Positions 7,908 to 15,947 of a DNA stretch of 64,000 nt are shown here, piece by piece. The stretch covers positions 1-64,000 of the forward strand of contig DASYAL010000087.1 of assembly GCA_036501365.1 (NCBI GenBank). Direction: 5' to 3'. Positions within the stretch are counted from its first letter, which is position 1. Every line of letters begins with the position of its first letter. The notes under the pieces are model-generated. The model saw only the letters and a list, made by a program, of their open reading frames with translations. It did no database searches and was not told the origin of the DNA. Source of the stretch: CAIKMD01 sp036501365 (GTDB taxonomy: Bacteria; Pseudomonadota; Alphaproteobacteria; ATCC43930; CGMCC-115725). The translations under genes were made by a program, and so were the position numbers.

Positions 7908-8129
7908 TTACTTCTGCAGATTCCGCTGCCCCATGCGATCGGCCTCGGCTTTCGCCTCGTTGGCGGTCGACTGCGCCTGCTGCGCGGTCTGCAGCGCCTG
8001 CTGCGAGGTGGCGAGAGCCTGCTGATCGCTGCTGCTGACGCTGCTCATTTCGCTGGAGCGGCCGCTCGAGCAAGCGGCGAGAGCAAGCGGGGCGACCAGC
8101 AACAGAGCCAAGTGAACCTTGCGAACCAT
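7908..8129 (-). CDS. Small Lpp-like alanine-zipper lipoprotein
   Basis: The product has 73 residues. MVRKVHLALLLVAPLALAAC is a lipoprotein signal with lipobox LAAC. The mature part is Ser-rich, then a heptad-like Ala/Gln helix (QQALATSQQALQTAQQAQST), and it ends RNLQK. The final Lys recalls the Lys by which Lpp is joined to peptidoglycan. It probably lies in the periplasm, anchored in the outer membrane. The ATG at 8129 has GGAG upstream; longer frames add no plausible signal. A dedicated terminator suggests a highly expressed monocistronic gene, flanked by two L,D-transpeptidases that could attach it. Confidence 0.8.
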   Translation of the reverse strand: MVRKVHLALLLVAPLALAACSSGRSSEMSSVSSSDQQALATSQQALQTAQQAQSTANEAKAEADRMGQRNLQK

Positions 8130-8432
8130 GATGAAATCTCCATTCCGGAATTGAGGGACCACTGAAAATCACGGCATCGTTTGGTCACGGTGCGACATAA
8201 CAACGCCGCGTTTGGTAAAGCGGTGGCCCCCCAGCGGGTTCCACGCCGGCACGAAAAATAATGGTGGACGGAAAGCGCGGCGCGGAATCGCGCCCGAGAT
8301 TGCGGCAAATCATTGGCTTTTTAACGCCGCGCTGGCATAGTGCCGCGACATTCTGACGCCCCAAGCCCGTTTTTGCGCGCCTTTCTCAAGCAACAAGCCG
8401 CCTTTTGCTCAGCTTCGGGGGTCCAAAAGTCA

Positions 8433-9008
8433 ATGACAGGTAAAGAGACCGGGCATCGCGTCCGCGTTCGCCGCTGGCTGCGTCTCGCCGGCGCCGCGGC
8501 GGTTCTGTCCCTCCTCGGTGGTCTTCACGCCCAGGCCAGGACAACAGCCCCGCTCACTCCGGCCGCCTTCCATCCGCTGCCGCGCGCCGACCGCATCCTG
8601 GTGTTGAAACGCGCACGCAAGCTCGAATTGATCGAGAATGGCAGGGTCGTGAAGGTCTTCCCGATCGCGCTCGGCGAGAATCCGATCGGCGCCAAGCGGT
8701 TGCAAGGCGACGGCAAGACCCCGGAAGGCGTTTACACGGTCGATGCGCGCCAGTCGCAATCGCGCTACCACTTGGCGCTTCATATCTCCTACCCCAATGC
8801 GGACGATCGGGCGGCGGCCGCGGCGGCGCATCACGCGCCGGGCGGCGACATCGAGATCCACGGCCTGCCGAACTGGTATATGGGCCCGCTCGACCCGGTG
8901 CGCTTCGACAAGGACTGGACCGACGGCTGCATTTCGGTGGGCGATCGCGCGATCGAGCAGATCTGGGCGGCGGTCGCTGTCGGCACGCCGATCGAGATCC
9001 GGCCTTGA
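8433..9008 (+). CDS. L,D-transpeptidase (YkuD/YafK type)
   Basis: The product has 191 residues. RVRRWLRLAGAAAVLSLLGGLHAQA is a signal peptide. The catalytic domain runs from LVLKRARKLELIENG through GKTPEGVYTVDARQ to the active-site blocks GGDIEIHGLP and DWTDGCISVGDRAI, which hold His and the nucleophilic Cys. This shorter YafK-like form remodels or crosslinks peptidoglycan. ATG 8433 is chosen because upstream codons add a non-signal stretch. It is divergent from the lipoprotein gene; the 303 bp between them carries the two promoters and nothing else I can recognise. Confidence 0.85.
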   Translation: MTGKETGHRVRVRRWLRLAGAAAVLSLLGGLHAQARTTAPLTPAAFHPLPRADRILVLKRARKLELIENGRVVKVFPIALGENPIGAKRLQGDGKTPEGVYTVDARQSQSRYHLALHISYPNADDRAAAAAAHHAPGGDIEIHGLPNWYMGPLDPVRFDKDWTDGCISVGDRAIEQIWAAVAVGTPIEIRP

Positions 9009-9139
9009 CGGCCTCGAGCGGCACGCACGCCCCATCATGGCCTTGCGATTGCTGTCAGCTAGCCGACATATCGCCATGATGTTGCCCCATTCCTAGCTAA
9101 GATAGCGGCATATCCTTCTACCAAGCTTTTAGGTGTGAA

Positions 9140-9328
9140 TTGCCGCCTCGTGGGACGCCTGCCTTTTATCGGGAAGAAGCCGCCCGGCTGACTCTCATCG
9201 CCTGCGATGTCACTGATCCGACAACGCGCCTCGAGTTGATGGAGATCGCGGCGAGCTTTCGCAAGCTGGCGGAGTTCGTCGCCGGCAAACACGCCGTCAT
9301 CGATACGACCGAGGCGAAATCCGCCTGA
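9140..9328 (+). CDS. Small helical protein (YREEA...DPTTR...L type)
   Basis: A 62-residue protein starting with TTG, with AGG a few bases upstream. The layout (FYREEAARLTLIACDVTDPTTRLELMEIAASFRKLAEFV) matches a very common uncharacterised alphaproteobacterial family of two short helices joined by a DP-x-x-R turn. No signal or membrane segment is present. The function is unknown. The same layout recurs on the minus strand at 10711-10905. Confidence 0.6.
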   Translation: MPPRGTPAFYREEAARLTLIACDVTDPTTRLELMEIAASFRKLAEFVAGKHAVIDTTEAKSA

Positions 9329-9344
9329 GCCGCGGCGCCGGCGC

Positions 9345-9551
9345 TCAGCCGGCGAGCGCAGCGACGGGCAGACCTTCCTCGCTATAGACGCAACGCTCGC
9401 GGTTCCACAGCTCAAAGCCGTCGCGCGTCGCGCGCTCGGCATAAAGGGCGCGGGTGTCGATCAGCGCGTCCTCGTCGCTCTCGGCCTCGAAATCCTGGCG
9501 CATGACGACACGCTTGTCCGGCCCCAGGAAGTAACACGTATATACCGCCAT
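9345..9551 (-). CDS. Small conserved hypothetical protein
   Basis: A 68-residue protein: MAVYTCYFLGPDKRVVMRQ, then an acidic helix DFEAESDEDALIDTRALYAE and FELWNRERCVYSEEG. This beta-beta-alpha layout, ending in a short W/R motif, recurs in small uncharacterised rhizobial proteins. The codon use is like that of real genes. It converges on the 62-residue gene with a 16-bp gap. The function is unknown. Confidence 0.6.
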   Translation of the reverse strand: MAVYTCYFLGPDKRVVMRQDFEAESDEDALIDTRALYAERATRDGFELWNRERCVYSEEGLPVAALAG

Positions 9552-9803
9552 CGCTCTACCACTCTCCGCTCGCTGAACCCGCGAGCCTCACAGTGGCAGT
9601 CATCTGTGCCTTAATCCCGCCTAAGCTGTGACGAATCTGCGATATCAAAGCCTGGGCTTTGCCGCAGAGACAAGGCCGGGGCGCTGCCTCGGCCGCACGA
9701 AATACCCGCGCCCACGCTTTGTTTTTCAAGGATTTTCCGTCGTTGCGCCGTGATCCTGCCCGATTCTTGCCGTCTCCTTCTCATTGGGTTTCTCTCATCA
9801 TGG

Positions 9804-10079
9804 ATGCGCATCATGGCCGATGCGAAAAGCGCGGGGCGCCGCGACGAACCTTGTCCGTCGCCGGCGCTGTTGCGCGATCGCGCGCGCCGTCGCCGCGAGA
9901 CCGCCGCACGGTTGCTCGACGTGCGGCTCGAGCGTCTTCTTACCGAGGAAGCGGAAGCGCTCGAGCGGCGTGCCGACGCGCTCGAGCTGCAAGCGGCGAT
10001 ACGGGTCGAAGCCGATTCGTCTGGCGATGCGGCGGAAACCGATCTCGCGGCCTTGCGCGGGCAGCCGGAGCGGCGCTGA
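9804..10079 (+). CDS. Small basic helical protein
   Basis: About 91 residues from ATG 9804; ATG 9813 is equally possible. After a short lead it is one long amphipathic region: LLRDRARRRRETAARLLDVRLERLLTEEAEALERRADALE. It resembles the next small gene in pattern (a helix with Arg/Glu heptads, then a polar tail). There is no known domain and the role is unknown. A truncated family D palindrome overlaps its stop. Confidence 0.5.
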   Translation: MRIMADAKSAGRRDEPCPSPALLRDRARRRRETAARLLDVRLERLLTEEAEALERRADALELQAAIRVEADSSGDAAETDLAALRGQPERR

Positions 10080-10117
10080 GCACGGATCGCATCGAAAAGA
10101 AGCGGTTGGCTTCTTTT
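10079..10117. repeat. Family D palindrome, truncated copy
   Basis: It begins GAGCACGGATCGCATCGAAAAGAAG and contains the inner stem to GCTTCTTTTT, but the right outer arm is lost. It abuts the stop codon of the preceding small gene. Confidence 0.65.
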
Positions 10118-10277
10118 TGGGAGCTGTATACTTGGCAAACACGTCCCGAAGGCGACGTTACACTTCGCGGTACCAACCCAAACACTAGAAGGCCACGCCA
10201 CCCGTTCTAGTCGCATATCGCGGTGCCTTCATTTCGCCAAAGTTGTGTCGAATATCGACACAAGGCGGAGGATTGGG

Positions 10278-10511
10278 GTGGGCGAATCATCGAACTTGGG
10301 CGAGCTTGCGCTACGAGCGAGGATGCTCCGCGCCCGCGCCGGGCAAGCGCGCCGATTAGCCGGGCAGGTTCTTGATCGCCTCGCGTCGGAAGGCCTGATC
10401 GCCCGCGCCGCCGAACTCGATAAAGAGGCCGAGGGGCTTGAGGCGCAGATTGCGGTACTCAAGCAATCGATGGCAGCGACAAACCCAGAAGACCAGGATA
10501 TTGCGGATTGA
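10278..10511 (+). CDS. Small helical protein
   Basis: A 77-residue protein from GTG 10278, chosen over GTG 10245 because GGCGGAGGA lies 6-8 nt upstream. It is a single helical hairpin: LGELALRARMLRARAGQARRLAG, then LIARAAELDKEAEGLEAQIAVL. It is cytoplasmic, with no signal and no known function. It is similar in layout to the gene at 9804. Confidence 0.55.
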   Translation: MGESSNLGELALRARMLRARAGQARRLAGQVLDRLASEGLIARAAELDKEAEGLEAQIAVLKQSMAATNPEDQDIAD

Positions 10512-10539
10512 AACCGCCGCCGCAGCTGGAGAGCGATAG

Positions 10540-10662
10540 CTAGCGCTTGCCGCTTTTCTCGGCGGACTTCGCTTTCGCGATCTTCTTTAGCGTCCGGTCA
10601 AACTCTGCCTCATCCTCGCTCGCGCCCGCCTTGCGCGCGGATATGGATGAAGAGACGTTCAA
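10540..10662 (-). CDS. Tiny ORF or gene remnant (DEAEF...LKKIAKAK)
   Basis: A 40-residue frame from a possible TTG at 10662. Its C-terminus SEDEAEFDRTLKKIAKAKSAEKSGKR resembles short acidic-then-lysine-rich tails seen in rhizobial small proteins. There is no clear ribosome-binding site. Its 5' end lies antisense to the next entry. It could be the surviving 3' end of a gene. Confidence 0.3.
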   Translation of the reverse strand: MNVSSSISARKAGASEDEAEFDRTLKKIAKAKSAEKSGKR

Positions 10663-10714
10663 GCGAGCGCTAGGCGCGATTGCGAAAGAGAAGCCGGAGA
10701 AGGCGAAGCGTTAG
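10643..10714 (+). CDS. Tiny ORF or gene remnant (DEETFKRAL...)
   Basis: A 23-codon frame: MDEETFKRALGAIAKEKPEKAKR. It shows the same D-E-x-x-F-x-R-x-L-x-x-I-A-K pattern as the minus-strand frame at 10540-10662, so the two look like related tails placed head to head. No clear ribosome-binding site is present. Translation is uncertain. Confidence 0.3.
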   Translation: MDEETFKRALGAIAKEKPEKAKR

Positions 10715-10905
10715 GCCGTCGTATGCTGGGACTGCCCCACATAGAGCGGGTATTTCTCAGCCAAAATCGCGAGCCGCTCATAAGCCTCGGCGCACGCGAT
10801 CATATGCTGGCGCGCTGTCGCGTCGGTCAGATGCTCGGCGATGCGCCGAGTATCCAGCGCAAGCTCGCGCCAGTGACTCGGGTCATTAGCTGTTGAATAG
10901 GGCAT
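10711..10905 (-). CDS. Small helical protein (HWRELA...ATARQHM...YERLA type)
   Basis: A 64-residue protein from ATG 10905. The pattern HWRELALDTRRIAEHLTDATARQHMIACAEAYERLAILAEKYP matches the common alphaproteobacterial small-protein family of two helices with a D-x-x-x-R turn and a conserved YExLA. It is soluble and its function is unknown. It is a paralogue in layout of the gene at 9140-9328. Confidence 0.65.
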   Translation of the reverse strand: MPYSTANDPSHWRELALDTRRIAEHLTDATARQHMIACAEAYERLAILAEKYPLYVGQSQHTTA

Positions 10906-11018
10906 TAGCCTCCGGTTCAGCGACAGTTTTCGCCCTCTGAATCGACGAAACTATACCACATTATTGCCACAAACCGCCAGTGTTCCAGGGTTTGCAATCG
11001 CGAACATCGCCAAAAATT

Positions 11019-11074
11019 TAGACCGCGGATGCGACCGAATCGTACGCGATTGGGTCGCATCCAATCATGGTCTA
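11019..11074. repeat. Family C palindrome, copy 2
   Basis: TAGACC and GGTCTA close the element. Inside, GATGCGACCGAATCG pairs with CGATTGGGTCGCATC around TACG. The right arm CCAATCATGGTCTA matches the right end of the copy at 4934-4994. It is the main content of the gap 10906-11097. Confidence 0.8.
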
Positions 11075-11097
11075 GCCGCTCAGCCGTTTGCGGCGGC

Positions 11098-11238
11098 TCA
11101 GCGCGTCTCCGGCTGCTCGCGTCTCAGCCGCTCCTCGGCTTCCTTGATGAGCGCCCGGATCGCCGCGCGCGCTTTCAGGTCGGAGGTCGAGCGCAGCAAC
11201 TCCGTCAGGTGACGGATCTCATCCGCGGGGCTTGGCAT
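11098..11238 (-). CDS. Small helical protein, 46 residues
   Basis: MPSPADEIRHLTELLRSTSDL followed by KARAAIRALIKEAEERLRREQ: one amphipathic helical hairpin rich in Arg and Glu. ATG 11238 overlaps the end of the preceding gene on the same strand by 20 bp, so the pair is probably co-transcribed. The function is unknown. The frame upstream of this ATG is a shadow of that gene. Confidence 0.5.
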   Translation of the reverse strand: MPSPADEIRHLTELLRSTSDLKARAAIRALIKEAEERLRREQPETR

Positions 11239-11524
11239 GACGCGCTCGCGGCGTGATGCGCGACACGGCTTGGCGGCGGCGCAGCGTTTGCTCGTCCGGC
11301 GGCTCGAAAGCCTGGCTGACAAGCTGCGCGTCGCGCAGGATCGCGGCGAGTTCCTCATCGTCGGGGTGAAGCTGATAGAGGAGCTCGGCGATCCGCGCGC
11401 CGAAGTCGCGATCCGCGCGGATCGCCGGGAATTTCGCGCGCAATGCATAGCGCGCCGTCAGCTCGACGCGCGGCTTCAGCGAGCGCAGCCACTGCTGGAG
11501 TGCGGGATCGCGAGGATCGTGCAT
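11219..11524 (-). CDS. Hypothetical helical protein
   Basis: 101 residues from ATG 11524; a longer frame to 11638 adds a low-complexity lead. The core WLRSLKPRVELTARYALRAKFPAIRADRDFGARIAELLYQLHPDDEELAAILRDAQLVSQAF is predicted helical and soluble. I do not recognise the family. It is followed by the overlapping 46-residue gene. Confidence 0.45.
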   Translation of the reverse strand: MHDPRDPALQQWLRSLKPRVELTARYALRAKFPAIRADRDFGARIAELLYQLHPDDEELAAILRDAQLVSQAFEPPDEQTLRRRQAVSRITPRARHAKPRG

Positions 11525-11778
11525 CACCTGTACAACACCGAGCCCCGCCGGATGATCCCGGCGCGCGCCTTCTTCTCGGCGCTCTTCCGCCACGCCGGGC
11601 CCGCCTTCGGCGTTGGAACCCGACACAGTGTGGGGCATTTCTCGGAGAGGCGAAGCGCTCGAAGAGGCGTTGCAACAGCCGATGATCCGACTCTCGCCCG
11701 GCCAGCCAACGGCGCGGCGGGGTCGCGGCCCTAGGGAGACCTAGAACAGCCTCGCTCACGTTGCACGGGAAGCTCAGC

Positions 11779-11889
11779 ATGTACACCGCCGCCATCGTCG
11801 CCGTTTCGCCGTATCTCGCGGCCTTTGTCGCGGGTTACGGTCTGCGCGCGCTGCTCTCTTCTTATCGCCGGCGCCGCTGGCGGGGGTGA
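11779..11889 (+). CDS. Very small single-pass membrane protein, 36 residues
   Basis: ATG 11779 has GGGAAG about 8 nt upstream and the frame stops at TGA 11887-11889. The peptide reads MYTAAIVAVSPYLAAFVAGYG, then LRALLSSYRRRRWRG: one hydrophobic helix with a positive cytoplasmic tail, the form of short uncharacterised inner-membrane proteins of rhizobia. No function can be assigned. Confidence 0.45.
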   Translation: MYTAAIVAVSPYLAAFVAGYGLRALLSSYRRRRWRG

Positions 11890-11970
11890 CGGGGCGAGAT
11901 CGTCCTCGCCATCGCCTGGGCGCACGGGCGGCGATGCGCCCGAGGTGATCGCGCAGCGTCTGGGTTGCGC

Positions 11971-14433
11971 TCAGGCGGTCTTGTTGGCGCGCTGCGTCTC
12001 GATCGCGTCGCGGATGGCACGGCTGAGATGGGTGAGGCGGTAGGGCTTGCGCAGGATGGGGAAGCCTTTCGCCTGGCTCGCCGCCTTGGCGTAGCCGGTG
12101 GTGAGCAGCACCGGGATGTTCGGATAGTCGCTGCGGATACGGCGGGCGAGGGCGATCCCGTCCATCTCGCCCGGCATCACGACGTCGCTGAAGACGAGAT
12201 CGACGATTTGCCCGGCCTTGAGGATGGCGAGGGCGGCGGCGGCGTTGTCGACCGCGTCGACGCGATAGCCGAGTTGTTGCAACAGCATTCCCGCCACCGC
12301 CTTCACTTCCCGATTGTCCTCGACAAGGAGGATCGCCTCGCTGCCGGGCGCCGCATCCTCGGCGCTCGGCATGTCGGGGAGGTCGCGACTCAGTGCCGCC
12401 TGGCTGCGCGGCAGATAGATGATGACGGCGGTGCCGGTGCCGGGCTCGCTCGTGATCGCCGTGGTGCCGCCCGACTGGCGGGTGAAGCCATAGACCTGGC
12501 TGAGGCCGAGGCCGGTGCCCTTGTCGACCTGCTTGGTCGTGAAGAACGGCTCGAACACGCGCGCCAGGATATCGGCTGAAATGCCCTCGCCGTTATCGGC
12601 AACCTTCAGCGCGACGAAATCGCCGGCGAGCTGTTCGGCGGTCTCCTCGCCCAGAAGTCGGAGATTCTCGGCGGTGATCTCGATCGAGCCGCCCTCGGGC
12701 ATGGCGTCGCGCGCATTGACGACGAGATTGACCAGCGCCAGCTCGAGCTCGGGGACGTCGACGACGACCGGCCAAGTATCGTGCGGGATGTCGATGGCGA
12801 TGCCGATGTTGCCGCGCGCCGAGCTTTCGAGCACGTCGCGGAACGCGTCGAGCCGATCGTCGAGCCGAATGACGGCGGGATTGAGGGTCTGGCGGCGCGA
12901 GAAGGTGAGCAACTGGCGCGTCAGCCGCTCGCCGCGTTGCGCCGCGAGCTCCATCGCCTCGATGGCGCGGACGTCGCGCGGATTCTTGAGCCGCATCTTC
13001 AGCGCCTGCGCGTGGCCGGTCACCACCATCAGCATGTTGTTGAAGTCGTGGGCGATGCCCCCGGTGAGCTGGCCGAGCGCCTCGATCTTCTGCGATTGCG
13101 CGAGCTTTTCCTGCGCGCGTTGCAGCGCGAGCTGCGCCTGGTGGCGCTCGGTGATGTCGCGGGTGACCTTGGCGAAGCCGATGATCTCGCCCTGGCCGTC
13201 GCGGATCGCGTCGATGCCGACATTGGCGAAGAAGCGCTCGCCGTTCTTGCGCACGCGGACACTTTCCACCTCGAAGCGGCCTTCGGCGCGCGCCGCCGCG
13301 AGCACGCGCTCCGGCACACCGGCAGCGCGGTCCTCTGGCGTGTAGAAGACCGAGAAATGCTGGCCGATGATCTCGTCGGCCGTGTAGCCCTTGATGCGCT
13401 GCGCGCCGGCGTTCCAGTTGGTGACGTAGCCCTCGGGATCGAGCCGGAAGATGGCGTAGTCGGTGACGGCCTGAACGAGGTGGCGGAACTGACGCTCGGT
13501 CTCGAGCAGTTTCTCGGCGATCGCCTTCTCGGCGGTGACGTCGCGGCCGATGACGTAGATGAGGCCCTGCTCGGCGGTCATCGTCCAGCTGATGCGTCGC
13601 CAGCTGCCGTCCTTGTGGCGGAAGCGGTTCTCCATGCGCACCCGCGGCTCGCCCTGGGCGAGGCGCGCGCGGCCGGCGCGCGAGAAATCGCCGTCGTCGG
13701 GATGGCGCAGCGCGTCGACGTGCGAGGCGCAGATCTCTTCCTCGCTCCAGCCGAGCAGCGCCGGCCAGGCCGGATTGACGCTGATGAAACGGCCGTCGAA
13801 GGTCGAGACGCCGAGCAGATCCTCCGACACCTGCCAGATGTTGTCGCGCTCGCGGACACGTTGCGCGTTCTCGTCCTCGAGCCGATCGTTGAGCTTGCGC
13901 AAGGTCTGCTCGGCCTGCACCCGTGCCGTGGTCTCGATGCACGTCACCAGCACGCCGCCGACGCCGCGCGGCGCCGCCGGGTCGGGAATCGGGCTGTAGC
14001 TGACGGTGAAGCGCGCCGCTTCGCGCACCAGGCCGTGGCGGCGGACGGCCCAGAGATGATCGAGGTCGAAAAAGCCGGCACGCTCGCCGGCAAGGATCGC
14101 CTCGTTGATTGGGCCGAGCTCGTCATAGATCTCGGCCCAGATCTCGCGCAACGGTTTGCCGAGCGCGAGCGGATGCTTGTCGCCGAGGATCGGACGATAG
14201 GCGTCGTTATAGATGCTGCTGAGCTCGGGACCCCAGCGCACCGCCATCGGGAAGCCCGACGCGAGGATGACATCGACGATCTGCCGCAGCGGCGCGGTCC
14301 AGGCCGCACGCGGACCGAGCGGCGTCGTCGACCAGTCGAAGTCGCGCACGCGCTGCGCCATCTCGCTCGCGGCGCCGTGTACGCTTGCGGTCGCCGGCGC
14401 CTTCCCCTGGCTGTTGGTCAGGTTTTTTTCCAC
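11971..14433 (-). CDS. Hybrid sensor histidine kinase with PAS domains and receiver
   Basis: About 820 residues from GTG 14433; a TTG at 14475 extends it by 14. Order: an N-terminal PAS-like domain beginning DWSTTPLGPRAAW, a second PAS (about residues 195-315), a third PAS (about 330-450, with NWNAGAQRIKGYTADEIIG), HisKA with EALGQLTGGIAHDFNNMLM, an HATPase domain with N-box VNARDAMPEGG and G2 GTGLGLSQVYGF, and a C-terminal receiver with phosphoacceptor Asp in FSDVVMPG. There are no membrane segments, so it is a cytosolic hybrid kinase. No partner regulator or phosphotransferase gene adjoins. Confidence 0.9.
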   Translation of the reverse strand: MEKNLTNSQGKAPATASVHGAASEMAQRVRDFDWSTTPLGPRAAWTAPLRQIVDVILASGFPMAVRWGPELSSIYNDAYRPILGDKHPLALGKPLREIWAEIYDELGPINEAILAGERAGFFDLDHLWAVRRHGLVREAARFTVSYSPIPDPAAPRGVGGVLVTCIETTARVQAEQTLRKLNDRLEDENAQRVRERDNIWQVSEDLLGVSTFDGRFISVNPAWPALLGWSEEEICASHVDALRHPDDGDFSRAGRARLAQGEPRVRMENRFRHKDGSWRRISWTMTAEQGLIYVIGRDVTAEKAIAEKLLETERQFRHLVQAVTDYAIFRLDPEGYVTNWNAGAQRIKGYTADEIIGQHFSVFYTPEDRAAGVPERVLAAARAEGRFEVESVRVRKNGERFFANVGIDAIRDGQGEIIGFAKVTRDITERHQAQLALQRAQEKLAQSQKIEALGQLTGGIAHDFNNMLMVVTGHAQALKMRLKNPRDVRAIEAMELAAQRGERLTRQLLTFSRRQTLNPAVIRLDDRLDAFRDVLESSARGNIGIAIDIPHDTWPVVVDVPELELALVNLVVNARDAMPEGGSIEITAENLRLLGEETAEQLAGDFVALKVADNGEGISADILARVFEPFFTTKQVDKGTGLGLSQVYGFTRQSGGTTAITSEPGTGTAVIIYLPRSQAALSRDLPDMPSAEDAAPGSEAILLVEDNREVKAVAGMLLQQLGYRVDAVDNAAAALAILKAGQIVDLVFSDVVMPGEMDGIALARRIRSDYPNIPVLLTTGYAKAASQAKGFPILRKPYRLTHLSRAIRDAIETQRANKTA

Positions 14434-14508
14434 GCGTTCCAACCTAGCAACACAGACGCCTGAATAATGTGGCAAATTTGTGATTCCGACAGCCGCGGCG
14501 GCATGCCG

Positions 14509-15525
14509 CTAGTGCTTCGGCATCGGCACGACCAGGCTCTTATCCATCACCGCATCGGGCTTGACGTCGTCCTTCAGCATCTTCTGCGACTTGAACCATT
14601 CGACTTGATGGATGATGTCGGCGGTATCGACGCGCTCCGCGGCATCGACATGCGCGATGCTCGCCCGGACCTGCGCCTCGGTGAGACCGGTGTATTTGGC
14701 GAGAATCGCCGTCACTTCCGGCTCGTTCGCGCCGTTCTTCGGCTTCTCGTCAGGGCCGGTATAAGCGTCGTGGTAATAACGCGCGCCCTCTTTCAGGGCA
14801 CGGAGGAAGGCTTCGACGGTCGCGCGATGCTGCGCGATCATCTTCGGCTGGGTGAAGGTGACCGCGGTCTGCCACGGCGTCTCGTCGCCGACCCAGCCGA
14901 TCAGCTTGGCCTGACCCGCCTCGAGCAGCGGATTGATCGAGGTCGAGTTGATGATCGTGGCGTCGGCCTGGTTGCCTTTGAGCGCCGAGGCCATGTTGGG
15001 GATGCTTTGCAGCGGCAGGACATGGATCGTCGCGAGATCGAGATGGTATTTCTCGGCGATCAGCGCCAGCGAGTAATGCACCGGTGAGCCGACTTGGGTC
15101 ACCGCGACGGAATGGCCGGTGAGATCCTTGTAGGTCTTGAGGCCGCCGTCATAGGCCTTGAGCGAGGTCGCGACGGCGAAATTGTGGAAGCCGGGCGCTT
15201 CGTCGTAGAGGCCGCTGATGATCCTGAGCTCGCCCGAGCCGGCGAGGCTGAAGAGCCCGGCCGAGGTCGAGGTCGCGCCGAAATCGATCGAGCCCGCGGC
15301 CGCCGCGACCGAAGTCGTCTGCGCGGTTTCGGTGGTGATGAGCTCGGGGTCGAGCCCTTCCTTGGCGAAGAAGCCCTTGTCGATGGCGACGAACACCGCG
15401 CCGACATTGGTCGATTTCAGCCCGCCGATCTTGATATGCGTCGCCGCCGGCGCGCTGCCCGCAAAGCCGAGCGCGAGAAGCGCCGCGATGATGGCGATCG
15501 AGCGATGTCGCAAACCCTGACTCAT
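14509..15525 (-). CDS. NitT/TauT-family substrate-binding protein
   Basis: 338 residues, signal peptide ending GSAPAAT. The PBP2 pattern is complete: STNVGAVFVAIDKGFFAKEGLD, AAAGSIDFGATSTSAGLF, LTGHSVAVTQVGSPVHYSL, then HVLPLQSIPNMASALKGNQADATI. It is a distant relative of the three tandem proteins at 39-42 kb, sharing the tail layout VEWFKSQKMLKDDVKPDAVMD. ATG 15525 has GGGGGAT upstream. No transporter membrane gene lies nearby, so the ligand and partner are unknown. Confidence 0.85.
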   Translation of the reverse strand: MSQGLRHRSIAIIAALLALGFAGSAPAATHIKIGGLKSTNVGAVFVAIDKGFFAKEGLDPELITTETAQTTSVAAAAGSIDFGATSTSAGLFSLAGSGELRIISGLYDEAPGFHNFAVATSLKAYDGGLKTYKDLTGHSVAVTQVGSPVHYSLALIAEKYHLDLATIHVLPLQSIPNMASALKGNQADATIINSTSINPLLEAGQAKLIGWVGDETPWQTAVTFTQPKMIAQHRATVEAFLRALKEGARYYHDAYTGPDEKPKNGANEPEVTAILAKYTGLTEAQVRASIAHVDAAERVDTADIIHQVEWFKSQKMLKDDVKPDAVMDKSLVVPMPKH

Positions 15526-15610
15526 ATGGGTATCCCCCGAAAAAATGACCGCGCCATCATTGCGGCAGGTCGCACACCATGCAAGTGTGCCAAAGCCATA
15601 TACAAAATCA

Positions 15611-15735
15611 CCTCACCCTGAGCGGAGGCTGAGCCCTGAGCCTGGCGAAGGGGCGAAGCCGTAGTCGAAGGGCTCGGGATGCTTCTGCAACGTTGCACAC
15701 CGATCGTGCGTCCTTCGACTTCGCTCAGGATGAGG
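15611..15735. repeat. Family B palindromic element, tandem copy 1
   Basis: It runs from CCTCACCCTGAGCGG to CTTCGCTCAGGATGAGGG, so its ends are an inverted repeat, with GTCGAAGGGC and GTCCTTCGAC further in. A near-identical copy starts 161 bp later. The two fill most of the gene-free stretch 15526-16139. Confidence 0.85.
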
Positions 15736-15771
15736 GAGAGCGTGTATGGCTTCGACCACCAATGAAACCAT

Positions 15772-15896
15772 CCTCACCCTGAGCGGAGGCTGAGCCCTGA
15801 GCCTGGCGAAGGGGCGAAGCCGTCGTCGAAGGGCACACGATGAGCCTGCAACGTTGCACACCGATCGTGCGTCCTTCGACTTCGCTCAGGATGAGG
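15772..15896. repeat. Family B palindromic element, tandem copy 2
   Basis: Same sequence as 15611-15735 with a few substitutions and in the same orientation, so this is a direct duplication with a period of 161 bp. Confidence 0.85.
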
Positions 15897-15900
15897 GAGA

Positions 15901-15947
15901 GCGAGAACGGCATCTAGCGGAAGACGCGAGAACGGCATCTAGCGGAA
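15901..15947. repeat. 22-bp direct repeat
   Basis: A 22-base unit beginning GCGAGAACGGCATC and ending TAGCGGAA occurs at 15901-15922 and again at 15926-15947 with a three-base gap. The rest of the gap to 16139 shows only GC-rich sequence and no gene. Confidence 0.8.

Noticed and set aside
9611..10216. 201-codon minus-strand frame
   Set aside because: Ser/Arg-rich composition, no motif, and it covers the better-supported small plus-strand gene at 9804.
12781..14463. 560-codon plus-strand frame opposite the hybrid kinase
   Set aside because: Antisense shadow; no ribosome-binding site or motif.
15613..15913. Small reading frames across the family B repeats
   Set aside because: They are translations of the palindromes themselves (for example LILSEVEGR-type peptides), with no ribosome-binding site here.
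15611..15947. CRISPR-like array
   Set aside because: Only two long copies of a palindromic element and one short direct repeat; no regular spacers and no cas genes.
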